From: Jaminaea rosea
Lineage: Eukaryota > Basidiomycota > Exobasidiomycetes > Microstromatales
Length of the DNA stretch: 64,000 bases
Assembly: GCF_003144245.1 (NCBI RefSeq)
Contig: NW_020289987.1
Coordinates: forward strand, 372,001-436,000
Direction: 5' to 3'
Numbering within the stretch: position 1 is the stretch's first letter; each line of letters begins with the position of its first letter. The notes under the pieces are model-generated. The model was not told the origin of the DNA. It saw only the letters and a list, made by a program, of their open reading frames with translations, and ran no database searches. A program made the translations under genes and the position numbers. Shown here piece after piece: positions 32,945 through 42,425 of the stretch.

Positions 32945-34486
32945 TCAAGCCGCAGCAGCAGGCGTGGCACCAGCTGCCTTTCCACCAGCTGGGGTAGACG
33001 TCCCACTCTCCCCCGCCTTCTCGCCAGCCGACTTATCCTTCTTATGCTTGTCTTTGCCATGCTTTGACTTCCCAGCCGCCTCAGCAACTAGCCTCTCCAA
33101 CTCTCGCCTCTCCTCATCGCTCTCGTCCGGCTTGACCTGCTTGTAGATGGTCCCTAGCAGCGCCAATGCCCTAGCGCGATGCAGGAGGGTCTTCTGGTCT
33201 ACCCCCTTCTCATTGAGAACAGCATCACATACCCTCCTCAGCACGCCCGTTACCTCCCACCTCGTGCCACGCCAGGTAGCGAGGAGCATCTTGCCGCTCA
33301 TCTCCTGTTCGAGCTGACGAAGCTCGTCTTCAGGGATTTCCCCCTTCTCTTGTCGTTTGGCCAGATCCTCCATTGACATCTGAACAGAGACGGCTGATCC
33401 TAGGAGGTTCCATGTCTCCTTGACCATTCCTCCCTTTTCCTTGAGGCGGCTGAAGAAGCCAGGCAAGCCGAGGAAGTGGTGTCGCTGCGACTTGATCCAG
33501 GTAGTGGACTTGGAGAGGTAGACGGATCCGATGACGTGGAGGAGCTCAACGCCGAACGACTCGAGTTTGAGGTCCTCAGCTTCTTGGCGCATCTTCTTCT
33601 CGAAGAGCTGCGTCTCGCTGTCGTTTGCGTCTCCGGGGTTGCGCGAGGTGACAAAGGGCCTGATGCGCTCGAGGAGCTTTGCGGTGAGGTCTTTGATGCG
33701 CTGTTGCTCCGCGGCGCTCTTCTGTGTCTCGAGCTCCTCGAGCTTGGCTTTTTGCTCGGGAGTGAGCTTAGTTGAGGGGGTAGAAGAGGATGAGGGGCGT
33801 TTGCTAGACTTGGGGTCGTGCGCTTGCAGGTGGGTGTCCCCAGCCGAGGATGGCGTGGAGCCAGAGGCGCTGGCCGTCTCTGATGTTGCGGTCGCATTGG
33901 TAGTCGCGGTGGTAGCTTCACCTTTACCCGCAGGGGTCGATGCCGCCGCTGTAGCAGCAGCAGCAGCGGGCGTGGCGCTTGCTCCAGGCTCAGTCGCCCC
34001 CGTGGCCGCCTCACCGCTCTTGCCTTGTTCTTCTTTCAACTTTGCCTCCATTTCAGCCTTTTCCTCTTCGCTCATCATAATCTCGCTCGCCTTTCCAAAG
34101 TCCTTGAGCAGCGAAATCTCGCCAATGTAATCCACAAATCTCTCCCCACCAAACAAGTTGCCAAACATCTCCGTCGCCTCTTTGAGTCCTACTTCATCTG
34201 TTGGCTTCTTCTTTCCATGACGATCGTAATCAGCGCGCAGATTAGAATCAGAAAGGACGCGATATGCTTCTCCGACGAGCTTGAACTTCTCCTCATCACC
34301 ACCTTTGTCCGGATGATTTACTATGGCGGCTTTACGATAGGCCTTCTTGAGCTCGAGATCAGACGCTGAGGCGGGGACAGAGAGGAGGTCGTAGTATTCC
34401 ATGTCGGCGACCTTGCCATCTCGTCCTTGATCGCGGGGCTTGTCAGCCGCGGGCGCTGTCGCTGTAGAGGGAGCAGGCTCTGTCAT
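32945..34486 (-). CDS. J-domain co-chaperone with DnaJ-X domain (Caj1/Djp1 type)
   Basis: A single exon of 513 aa. Residues ~29-97 are a J domain with the HPD triad at 58-60 (NHPDKGG), which stimulates Hsp70 ATPase. It is followed by EMFGNLFGGERFVDYIGE, the start of the DnaJ-X region found in yeast Caj1 and Djp1 and their fungal relatives. A Ala/Thr/Ser-rich linker (about 155-245) interrupts it, and the rest of the X domain runs to ~470, then a Lys/Asp-rich stretch and an Ala/Gly tail. There is no Gly/Phe or zinc-finger region, so it is a class III (C) J-protein. Djp1 helps peroxisomal import; the role here is not determined. It is head-to-head with a BAG gene. Confidence 0.93.
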   Translation of the reverse strand: MTEPAPSTATAPAADKPRDQGRDGKVADMEYYDLLSVPASASDLELKKAYRKAAIVNHPDKGGDEEKFKLVGEAYRVLSDSNLRADYDRHGKKKPTDEVGLKEATEMFGNLFGGERFVDYIGEISLLKDFGKASEIMMSEEEKAEMEAKLKEEQGKSGEAATGATEPGASATPAAAAATAAASTPAGKGEATTATTNATATSETASASGSTPSSAGDTHLQAHDPKSSKRPSSSSTPSTKLTPEQKAKLEELETQKSAAEQQRIKDLTAKLLERIRPFVTSRNPGDANDSETQLFEKKMRQEAEDLKLESFGVELLHVIGSVYLSKSTTWIKSQRHHFLGLPGFFSRLKEKGGMVKETWNLLGSAVSVQMSMEDLAKRQEKGEIPEDELRQLEQEMSGKMLLATWRGTRWEVTGVLRRVCDAVLNEKGVDQKTLLHRARALALLGTIYKQVKPDESDEERRELERLVAEAAGKSKHGKDKHKKDKSAGEKAGESGTSTPAGGKAAGATPAAAA

Positions 34487-34793
34487 GATGAGAATAGAGC
34501 GATGATTGTAATGATAATAGGGAAGAGGAGAGAAAAAGAAAGTGTCGTTGAATCAAGTCGTCTGTCTGCGAGCTCCTCTCCTCTCTCTCTTGCTCAGCCG
34601 CCCGCCCTGCACAGCCGTCTTGTTTCGTCTCATCTCGCCTCGCCTCGCCTCACCTCGTCTTCGCCCTCCACCCGGCACTGGGCCGCCGACTTTGCATCTC
34701 GACGATCCGTCGTCCTCGTTGCCTTGTCAGAGAGCTCGGACGGAACGACGTTGGGAGTACTGATCTTCCTCACAACACAACACCTCGTTCACG
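34487..34793. promoter_or_regulatory. 307-bp bidirectional promoter, J-protein / Ubl-BAG protein
   Basis: The space between two divergent start codons. It contains CTCGC-type pentamer repeats around 34644-34662. I looked for alternating GAA/TTC heat-shock elements and saw no clear three-unit site. Confidence 0.6.
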
Positions 34794-35757
34794 ATGTCCT
34801 GGTTCTCGAATCAGTGGGATCGCCTATCCAAAGCATGGGACGGGCAGGGCAATCAAGCTGACCCAGAAGCTCCCATTCATGACTTGGAGATTACATGGGG
34901 TAGAGAGAGGTATGTAGTACGCAACCTGCAAGCACCTCTGCGGCGGCCATTGGTCAATCTATGCTAACCTCATCACCCTCTCGCACAGGCTTCGTCTCAA
35001 TCTCCCGCCCCGTTCCACTCTTGGCTCTCTCCGCTCAGCAATCACACACCACACCTCCGTACCCCCGGAGCAGCAGAAGTTGATCTATCACGGACTGATC
35101 CTCAGAGGAGACGAGGCTACCCTCCTGGCCAACTATGGCTTAGCTTCAGGCTCAAGGCTGGTACTAGTCGGCTCCACCACCACGGGCGATCGGGTGGGGA
35201 ACAAAGCGTATGCCGCATCCTCGAGCAAGAGGAAAGGGGCAGACGGGGGAGCGCGAGCGATGACAAAGGGCGAAGCGTTGGCGGAGGAGAAGAAGAGGAA
35301 GGAAGAGGATAGGACTGAAGCCGGAGTGACGGGGAGGATCAAGGATGTCGTAGACAGGACAAAGAAGGAGCTAGAGCCGCAGTTGAGAGGCTTCGAGGAA
35401 GCCGTGAGCGGGACCAACAACGTGACGCCAGCAGCGGCAGCGACTTCAGAAGCGCCGCAAACTACTTCGACCGCCACGCCCACGCCCACCCCCACCAGCA
35501 CGGCCTCAGCTCCGCAACCGGCGGCGACCCCCTCAGTGGCCCCTTCCACCTCCCTCCCGCACACACATCGCTATCTCAATGAGCTCTTATCCCGCTCTCT
35601 CCTCGACTTGGACGCAATCCCTGCTGTATCCGAAACTACGCGCGCCCTACGAAAGGAAGCAGTCAGGACCGTTCAGGGTTTCATCGATAGACTGGACAAG
35701 GCTTGGGAAGGCGTGTCTGAAGCGGAGAGAAAAGCGGATGGCAGGGCGAAGAGTTGA
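34794..35757 (+). CDS. Ubiquitin-like plus BAG domain Hsp70 nucleotide-exchange factor
   Basis: Two exons (34794-34909 and 34989-35757) with a 79-bp intron give 294 aa. The N terminus (MSWFSNQWDRLSKAW) is followed by a ubiquitin-like domain (about residues 31-100, with LIYHGLILRGDEATLLANYG). A charged helix and a Thr/Pro/Ala linker lead to a C-terminal BAG-type helical domain (about 210-285: RYLNELLSRSLLDLDAIP, ALRKEAVRTVQGFIDRLDKA). This is the layout of BAG-family exchange factors that release ADP from Hsp70; the Ubl can contact the proteasome. No membrane segment is seen, unlike yeast Snl1. The Ubl is split by the intron. Confidence 0.88.
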
Positions 35758-35840
35758 TAGAAGTCAGAGAAAGGGGGGTAAATGAAAGAAAATTCGCATC
35801 AAGCACATGACACGATGCATTGAACGGATAGTCTACGAGC

Positions 35841-37598
35841 CTAGTTGAGCGCCTCCCACCCTCTCCTCCTGCCCTCGCCCTCCCACTTGGCCTCTACCTT
35901 GCCTTCCAAGTACGCCTCCCCACCCACCGGTCGATAGATGTACAGCTTGCCCCTCATCAACTGACTCAGATCAAGCGTACTCCTCGTCACTACCACACCA
36001 GCAGACTGGTCCAGCACCTCGACCCAGCCGATCTCCTCCGGTCGCAGGGCGGTTTCGCCAGAGGGATCGGGCTGACGCTGCGAGGGGGGCGCGGGAGCGG
36101 AGACGACGATGGCGGTGTGCTCAGGGCAGGCCTTGGCTTGGTTGCCATAGTTGACCGTCGCCCCCTTGACAGGTGAGAGTTGCTTGCACTGCGCATACTC
36201 GTCCCACTCCAGTACGTCGCCCCTTTGCACACAACCAACGTCTCCACCCCTCCAGAGTCCCCCCTTACCCGCCTCAGCATAGTACATCAAGTGTCCATGC
36301 GTCCTTTCGACCGTCTGGAGCATCTTGCTCTCCTCTCCCCACCCCTGACTCTCATTGCACTGCTTGATCGCTTCGTTGGCTAGGGTCCAGCACTCCCCGT
36401 CTCCTACGATTTGCCCCTCCCACGCTTCGCACGCACGCGCGACGAGCTCTCCATACGAAGCTGCACTGCTCTGTAGTAGGCTGGAGTCGAGCCATGGTTG
36501 AGGAGGCTCGGCATAGGCTACCTTGCATTGCATGCTCTCCGCGGGGTTTGAGGGGGAGTAGGAGATCTTGTACCAGAGCGAGCTCAAGTCTCCAAATAGA
36601 ATAGCACCCACTTGCTCCTCCTCCTCCACCCTACCCGCACTACGTCGCATGACCGACGCGCTCCAGACTCGGTCATTTTTCCCCATCATGGTCGGGGGCA
36701 TGTTGACTGGGCTGCTCTGCGTGAGACGGAAGTACCATGGTTGGTTGCTGTTGGCCGGGTGAGAGGACCATTCGGCGTAATGCGTCGGGTAGCAGAAGAA
36801 GGTTGCGGATTCGAGAGCGGAGCAGGGGGAGGTGGAAGGCCGACGGGAGGCGGTTAGGGGACCTAGTGGCTCGGGTGAAGCAATGGGTGGAGGGGGAGGT
36901 GTGGAGGTGCTGATGGATACGCTAGCCAAAGCAGCCGTGGGAGGCTGGGTATTGATGCTGGTGCGCTGCGGTACAGCTGGTGGCTTTGGTTTGTTGGTAG
37001 GGATGGCTGGCGCGGGCTTTCTTCCTGCTGCGGGAACTGGTGGTGGACCACGACGTGCTGGAGGCGGTGGAGCAGGTCTTGATGATGCTTCTGGCTCCGT
37101 GTAAGGGGGCGGAGGGTTGGGGGTACCAGCATCATTGTTCATTCGTGGGGGCAGGCGTGGCGGTGGTGCAGGGGCCGAGGCGCTGGAAGAGGAAGTGGCA
37201 GAGTTGCCTCTTGCTGGGAGTGGCGGACGAGAAGACGAGCCATTGCGCTGCGGTGGTGGTGGGGGCGGACCCGTTCCTGCGCCAGCTCTTTGAGGAGGCG
37301 GTGGTGGCCTGGCAGGAAAGGGAGCAGCAGCAGGTGCCTGTCTCCTCGCTGGCGGTGGAGGGGCTCCTCCATCTTCCTCTCCCTCTTCTCCTTCAGCCCT
37401 ACCAGCAGCTACCCTTCTAGCGTTCTGCTCCTTGTTCCATCTCGCTCCGATGGCCGTCTGTCCCTGGCCGGATCGTGCCACCTTGAGCCTCTCCCCCATG
37501 GAGCCCTCAGCATTCTGCGAAGCTCGCAGCCGATTCTGGGCCTTTTCGCCCAGCTCGTCCAGCTTCGCCATGTGTTTTGCTGCGGGATTCCAGGGCAT
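35841..37598 (-). CDS. Bbc1/Aim3-like proline-rich protein with cysteine-protease-fold C-terminal domain
   Basis: A single exon of 585 aa. Residues ~75-245 are a dense polyproline region (PPPP, PPALPAR-type), the kind that binds SH3 domains and profilin in actin patches. The C-terminal ~330 residues resemble the domain shared by fungal Bbc1 and Aim3, described as having a cysteine-proteinase fold. Cys403 sits in GDGECWTLANEAI, VQRGDVLEW follows, and His494 lies in CPEHTAIVVSA: the order Cys, then Gly-Asp, then His of papain/NlpC-like enzymes. Bbc1 regulates type I myosin and Las17 in endocytosis. Whether this domain is catalytic is unknown. No N-terminal SH3 domain is visible. Confidence 0.78.
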   Translation of the reverse strand: MPWNPAAKHMAKLDELGEKAQNRLRASQNAEGSMGERLKVARSGQGQTAIGARWNKEQNARRVAAGRAEGEEGEEDGGAPPPPARRQAPAAAPFPARPPPPPQRAGAGTGPPPPPPQRNGSSSRPPLPARGNSATSSSSASAPAPPPRLPPRMNNDAGTPNPPPPYTEPEASSRPAPPPPARRGPPPVPAAGRKPAPAIPTNKPKPPAVPQRTSINTQPPTAALASVSISTSTPPPPPIASPEPLGPLTASRRPSTSPCSALESATFFCYPTHYAEWSSHPANSNQPWYFRLTQSSPVNMPPTMMGKNDRVWSASVMRRSAGRVEEEEQVGAILFGDLSSLWYKISYSPSNPAESMQCKVAYAEPPQPWLDSSLLQSSAASYGELVARACEAWEGQIVGDGECWTLANEAIKQCNESQGWGEESKMLQTVERTHGHLMYYAEAGKGGLWRGGDVGCVQRGDVLEWDEYAQCKQLSPVKGATVNYGNQAKACPEHTAIVVSAPAPPSQRQPDPSGETALRPEEIGWVEVLDQSAGVVVTRSTLDLSQLMRGKLYIYRPVGGEAYLEGKVEAKWEGEGRRRGWEALN

Positions 37599-38281
37599 GC
37601 TGGATGAGTGAGAATGGGGACGTCGGGATGGAGTGAGAAAAGGGGCAGAGAGTGAGGTGCCGAGTCAGGAAAGAAGTTGCCAAGAGAGAGATGCTACACT
37701 CGCGGCAACCGGCCATCGCTCCGTTGAACCTGTCTGCACGGACGGGCCGACGAGGCCGATTCGCTTCAAGGCTGTGCCGACCACGTGGAGGATGAGCATC
37801 CTTGGTTGGCTCCAAGCTCAGGGCAGCCTCACCTTCTCGAGAAGTCAGCCATCACTCGCAAATACTAGCACATCTGCAATGCCGTCGGATCCTTTGTATT
37901 GCCTCCAGCTTTCGACATAAAGGTTCAACATCCTTTTGTTCGTGAGATGGGCTCAAGGGACCAGCTGACGCCCAGACGTTTCGGCAACGCTAGGCAGCCT
38001 TGCTTTGTCCCAATCCGAGACGCGCTGCGCCACGGCGCCAGGGAACAAGGCAATGACTGAGACGTCAGCATGCTTTGTGCTCGAGGGCATCGTGACGAGA
38101 CGATACGATCAAAGACATATGATCAAGCCCAATAGATCCTTCTTGAACATCATACTACACCAGACAGCAACGAGACTCTCTCAGCCTCCTTACCACTTCT
38201 CATCATCGACCGGCAGGCCCGCATCACCACTTTTCTCTGCCCTTTGACAAGCCCCAGGGCCATCTCAGCAACATCGTCGCG
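37599..38281. promoter_or_regulatory. Divergent promoter, Bbc1-like / PalI-like genes
   Basis: 683 bp between start codons that point apart. No supported coding sequence; no specific site called. Confidence 0.5.
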
Positions 38282-40804
38282 ATGCTTGACCCGACCGCGT
38301 CCAAGCCATCTCGTCGTCCTTGGCTTCCACTCTTGCAGCCTCTTATACTCCTCAGCTGCTTCTTTCTCACACTCATCGTATTCTCTTGCCCAGACCCGCT
38401 TAGCCCCAGTAGTGGGATAACGCTCTTGACTGTGCGACCGTACAATATCTCAGCAGCAGCCGCTAGCTCCTCCGACCTGGACGGCTCAGGTAACAAGACT
38501 TCGTCGGCTGGTTCGACGATCACCTTCGGTGGCGCAAACGCTACGGCCACGACTCTGCCCGCGAATGCGACGGAGCCTACAGCTCTTGCCACCTCGTCTT
38601 CCAGCGAGAACAGTGTCACAGCTTCAGCGGCCTCGACACCTACCGTGGACCCTTCATCTGCAAACAATCGCACCCTCGCAGCGCAGACATCCATCGCTGC
38701 TCCGGCACAGGCCGCAAGCACTCAACCGCAAGGTCAAACAGCAGACAAGAGATCTTCTCATGTCAATGAACCGCGAGCTGAGATTCAGCCGCTGATGTCC
38801 AACTCCACCACCTCACGCGGCCCGACCCTAGTCAGCTTTGAACGAGTGCCCGAATCCAACGGCACCAACGAAAGCAACTCCCCCCTTGCCTCACCTTTCA
38901 CTCCTAGCACTCCCCTCCTCACAGGCGAGGCTCTGTCTTTAATCGAGCTCAAGATCTCCCCTCTCGGATCATGTTTCCGCACCTGGTCTGGCGCAAGAAG
39001 CTGCACGCCCGCCTCCCTCCGGCCTACGTACGATTCCAGCCACCTGACGATGAAGGCGCTCGGAGGGTACGATACGAAGGGCTTGCCCAGCACGATCAAG
39101 ACGACCCCAATCCTCCTCGTGGTAGTGGTCAGTCTACTTGGTTCGCTCTCTCTATCCTCGACCTTGGGTGCATCGCTCCGTGTCTGGCCAGGCGCCACCT
39201 TCGGCCAGCCGCTCCTTCAAGGCGGTGCAGCTCAGCGTGCGTGGGCAAGTACGCAACGCGTAGCCCTCTGGCTGCGTTTGGGGGTGGCCCTCCTTCTCCT
39301 CGGTACTGCAGTCAGCATGCGCCTCGTAGTCAGCAAAGCCGCCTACGCATTCAATGCCTCGAATGCAGCGCGCACCCTCAACACGGCCTACCTCACACCG
39401 GAAGCGATGGCCCTCCCTGGCGCTGGTCAACAGGTGGGCCTCCAGGCTGTGACGGGTCGAGCTTTTGGTTTGCTATGGGCTAGCGTGGTACTGCTGCTTG
39501 CGGAGTTCTGGTGGGAGAGAAGGAGGCTGAGGATGGAACAGGCCATCGCCGTTGCGAGAGCGGATCTCGAGGCTGCTTGGGGTCGAGATGCGGCTGTTGC
39601 GATGAACAATCTTGGCCGAGACGACGTGAAGCGGCAGAAGAGTACGAAGATCGTCAATATGCCACCCAAGCAGGACGAAGAGACTTGGTCTGACGACGGC
39701 TACGAGCAAAGCTCTGAGGCAGCCAAGCAGCAGCAACCGGGCTTCTTCTGGCCCGCCACCACGACTCCCCACGCGCCACCTTACGTGGCGCGTAAGGCCG
39801 TGCCGAGCTACAAGGGCGGGCTTGCGCCTGTGCTGGGCCCGCTCTTCAAACCTGCTCCCGCAGCCGCTCGCGCCATGGATCTCAAATTGCGAGGAGCTAC
39901 CGCTGCTGATGGGCAAGGAGGAGGTGCAGTCTACTACATCCAGGGCAATGCCCCTTGTGCTGCTCCTGCGCAACGTGTAGTGACGCGTACGATCGAGAAG
40001 GGGCAAAATCACCATTACCATAACTATCAACAACTCCAGCCGCAGCTCGCACCAACGCTCTCGCGCAAGGACTCCTACTCTTCTTCCTCGTACGCCGCCC
40101 CATCTCTTGTGGGCTCGACTCGCAGCTGCCACCCCTACCAGCCGGCCTACCCACCTCAGCAGCAACAACACCTCCACCCCTCAGCAGCAGCAGGCATCAT
40201 GCCTTACGAAAGCACGGCGAGCGGGCTCTCTACGCCACCTTGGGCCAGCACCTCCGGTCACTCACAGCAGCAGCAACAGCGTGGCCCTCATCCTCTTGTC
40301 TATCACGCTGCCGCGGCAAGCAGTGACGCCCTCCCTGCGTACGTAGCTGAGCCCCAGCCGGGAGCGCCTTTTGGACAGTACCATCGCCACGGGAAGACAG
40401 ATGGCGACTACGATGAGGACGCAGAAAGGTGGCACCGTAAGCTTCGAGCCGCGGGTATCGAGCATCCGCTCGCACGAGCGGCCAGTGTTGACTCGCCCCG
40501 CGGCCTTGCCTTTACGGTGAAGCCAATCGGCAGGGCAGAGCAGTATCATCACCAAGGCGACGAGCATCCGATTCAGCGCAGTAACAGCCTCACGGGCCTC
40601 GCAGATGGCACGACTCGTCGTGAGGGTGCCGCGTTTCCCAGCTGGAAGACGCACGAGGCTTTCGAGCTTCAGGCTGCCCCTGCTCCCAGGACTCAGCAGC
40701 AGAGGGGCCGACACGGGAGGAGCAACTCTGTCTCATCGGCTAACTCAATGGGAATGCGATCCGTCGCGGGTATGGGGATTGGGTTGCGATATGTGCGCTC
40801 TTGA
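38282..40804 (+). CDS. PalI/Rim9-like plasma-membrane protein
   Basis: A single exon of 840 aa. It starts with a hydrophobic segment (about residues 17-37, LLQPLILLSCFFLTLIVFS) and a ~230-residue Ser/Thr-rich part with many N-glycosylation sequons. A Cys-containing segment (GSCFRTWSGARSC) precedes three more membrane helices at about 273-295, 331-350 and 393-411. The remaining ~430 residues are a cytoplasmic tail rich in Tyr, Gln, His and Pro. One helix, an outer loop with a cysteine pair, three helices and a long tail is the plan of the SUR7/PalI family, whose PalI/Rim9 members act in ambient-pH signalling. The match is topological rather than by strong motifs. Confidence 0.6.
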   Translation: MLDPTASKPSRRPWLPLLQPLILLSCFFLTLIVFSCPDPLSPSSGITLLTVRPYNISAAAASSSDLDGSGNKTSSAGSTITFGGANATATTLPANATEPTALATSSSSENSVTASAASTPTVDPSSANNRTLAAQTSIAAPAQAASTQPQGQTADKRSSHVNEPRAEIQPLMSNSTTSRGPTLVSFERVPESNGTNESNSPLASPFTPSTPLLTGEALSLIELKISPLGSCFRTWSGARSCTPASLRPTYDSSHLTMKALGGYDTKGLPSTIKTTPILLVVVVSLLGSLSLSSTLGASLRVWPGATFGQPLLQGGAAQRAWASTQRVALWLRLGVALLLLGTAVSMRLVVSKAAYAFNASNAARTLNTAYLTPEAMALPGAGQQVGLQAVTGRAFGLLWASVVLLLAEFWWERRRLRMEQAIAVARADLEAAWGRDAAVAMNNLGRDDVKRQKSTKIVNMPPKQDEETWSDDGYEQSSEAAKQQQPGFFWPATTTPHAPPYVARKAVPSYKGGLAPVLGPLFKPAPAAARAMDLKLRGATAADGQGGGAVYYIQGNAPCAAPAQRVVTRTIEKGQNHHYHNYQQLQPQLAPTLSRKDSYSSSSYAAPSLVGSTRSCHPYQPAYPPQQQQHLHPSAAAGIMPYESTASGLSTPPWASTSGHSQQQQQRGPHPLVYHAAAASSDALPAYVAEPQPGAPFGQYHRHGKTDGDYDEDAERWHRKLRAAGIEHPLARAASVDSPRGLAFTVKPIGRAEQYHHQGDEHPIQRSNSLTGLADGTTRREGAAFPSWKTHEAFELQAAPAPRTQQQRGRHGRSNSVSSANSMGMRSVAGMGIGLRYVRS

Positions 40805-41048
40805 TGAGAGTAGGCGGGAAGAAGAGATAGGAGAGGGGGAAGGGTGAGACTCACGGACTTACTTTATTCTTGCGCGAATTGTCAGTCAAGTCAATACATG
40901 CTCTGGTCTCACTCTGACATCTCAATCGTGCCCCACATCGCCATCGATGTTCCCAGAGCTTGCTGAATCTCGAAAAGCGTTCGTTTCACTGTGAAGGCGT
41001 GAGCCGGACATGCAGCACTGCTACCATACTTCATCTCCGAGCTGCGGC

Positions 41049-41811
41049 CTACTGCCCCTTGGACTTGCCCATGACTCTTCCCACGAGATCCTGCACCACC
41101 TTAGCCCCGCCATTCTGCCACCACAGGCTTCCATTCAAGTACGTAGCGTACGTGCTCCAAATCGCATACGGCAAGTTGAGCCAGAGGACTCGCTCATCGA
41201 CATGACGGGCCGTGTCCAGCCACACGAAGATGGTGGAGGTTAAAGCCGTGATATCGAGCAGGGCGAAGCCGAGCGATCCGAAGCCGAAGTTGAGAGGCGT
41301 CCAAGATTGGTTGAGAGCGAGTTGAATGTAGTAGAGGGAGAGGGAGCGAAGAGCACGCTGACGACCGAGACCGGATGGGGTGCGGTCCAGAGCTTTGACG
41401 AGGAGATGGGATGACCATCCCATTGCTGCGTAGAGAGTTGGCCAGACGACGCCAAATGCCCACCTGTTGCAGCGGATCACCATCCATGCGATGCGAGTCA
41501 GATCAGCCCACCGCCCTACCTGGCATCTCCCTCCTTGCCGCTCTGTCCCACTCACTTAGGCGGGTCAAATCTCGGCTTGTTCAGACTCTTGTACCAGAGA
41601 CTGTTGGGCCCGTAAGTGCCATTGCGAGTCAGCAGCCCCGTGCCTGCTCCGCCGATTGATGAGCATGTCAGTCCCACCTCGAACGAAGCTGCGAGCGATC
41701 CCCCTGTCTTTTGAGTGCTGCAGACTCACCGATGCCCAAGCCGACGGGGATGCCCACCGCGACGAGTGGGTTGCGAGGAAGATCGATCAGAAGTGGAGGA
41801 AGAGATGCCAT
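41049..41811 (-). CDS. TspO/MBR-family translocator protein
   Basis: Three exons (41811-41730, 41643-41556, 41463-41049) with 86- and 92-bp introns give 194 aa. Tryptophan-rich family motifs are intact: SLWYKSLNKPRFDPPKWAFG across the second junction, VVWPTLYAAMGWSS, LALNQSWTPLNFGF and LNLPYAIWSTYATYLNGSLWW-type sequence (start ~41172). Five membrane helices are expected. TspO/TSPO proteins bind porphyrins and sterols, in mitochondria in most eukaryotes. The first exon (27 codons) lacks strong motifs but supplies helix 1. The C-terminal tail is basic. Confidence 0.95.
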
Positions 41812-42425
41812 TGTTGCGCTGAATGCAATGGTGATGGTGAGGATGAGGAGGAGAGAAAGAAAGATTAGAGTGTGACCGTGCGAGGGGCGCCTGGGCGGAT
41901 GGGCGGGCGGACGGGCTTGGCGAGGGTCCACCGCATTTCAGATGCGGGCAGCGGGGCAATGACACAAGGGCCGAGACAGGCGCAGCGCAGATGCGCTGCG
42001 TGTTGGTTTCGACTGAGGTGGAGCGGAGCGAGCCAAAGTCAAGTCAAACAGAGCTTGTCTTGGGGCGTTGCGCTCACGAGACCAAAACAGGCTACGACGT
42101 AGGGGCAGCCGAGCAACAGCGCATCGTTCGGGCCATCGCGACCATCCATGTTAGCATGCAGGCGTCGCCCATGAAGCTGTCAGCAGCTGTATGGATTGCT
42201 TGAGCGATGCAAGGCTATCGTCTTCAATGAATGTGCAGGATGAAGAGATGCAGGCACACAACAAGAGCAGACCAAAGAGGCTGACAATCTTGGTGGTGCA
42301 TCCCGGCGCAGCGACCTCTGCGCACTCCTCCTGGCCTTGCTTTGTTCAGACTTCTTGCTTGCCACGGTCTGAACTTGCTCATGTCACTGGCCTGCTCTCG
42401 TCTTCCAATCTTCCCATCGCAATTC
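41812..42425. other. Intergenic region between TspO and the unknown family cluster
   Basis: 614 bp holding the TspO promoter and the 3' flank of the next minus-strand gene. No further family copy or fragment is visible here. Confidence 0.5.

Noticed and set aside
34487-34793. Heat-shock elements in the J-protein/BAG promoter
   Set aside because: No three alternating GAA/TTC units were found by eye.
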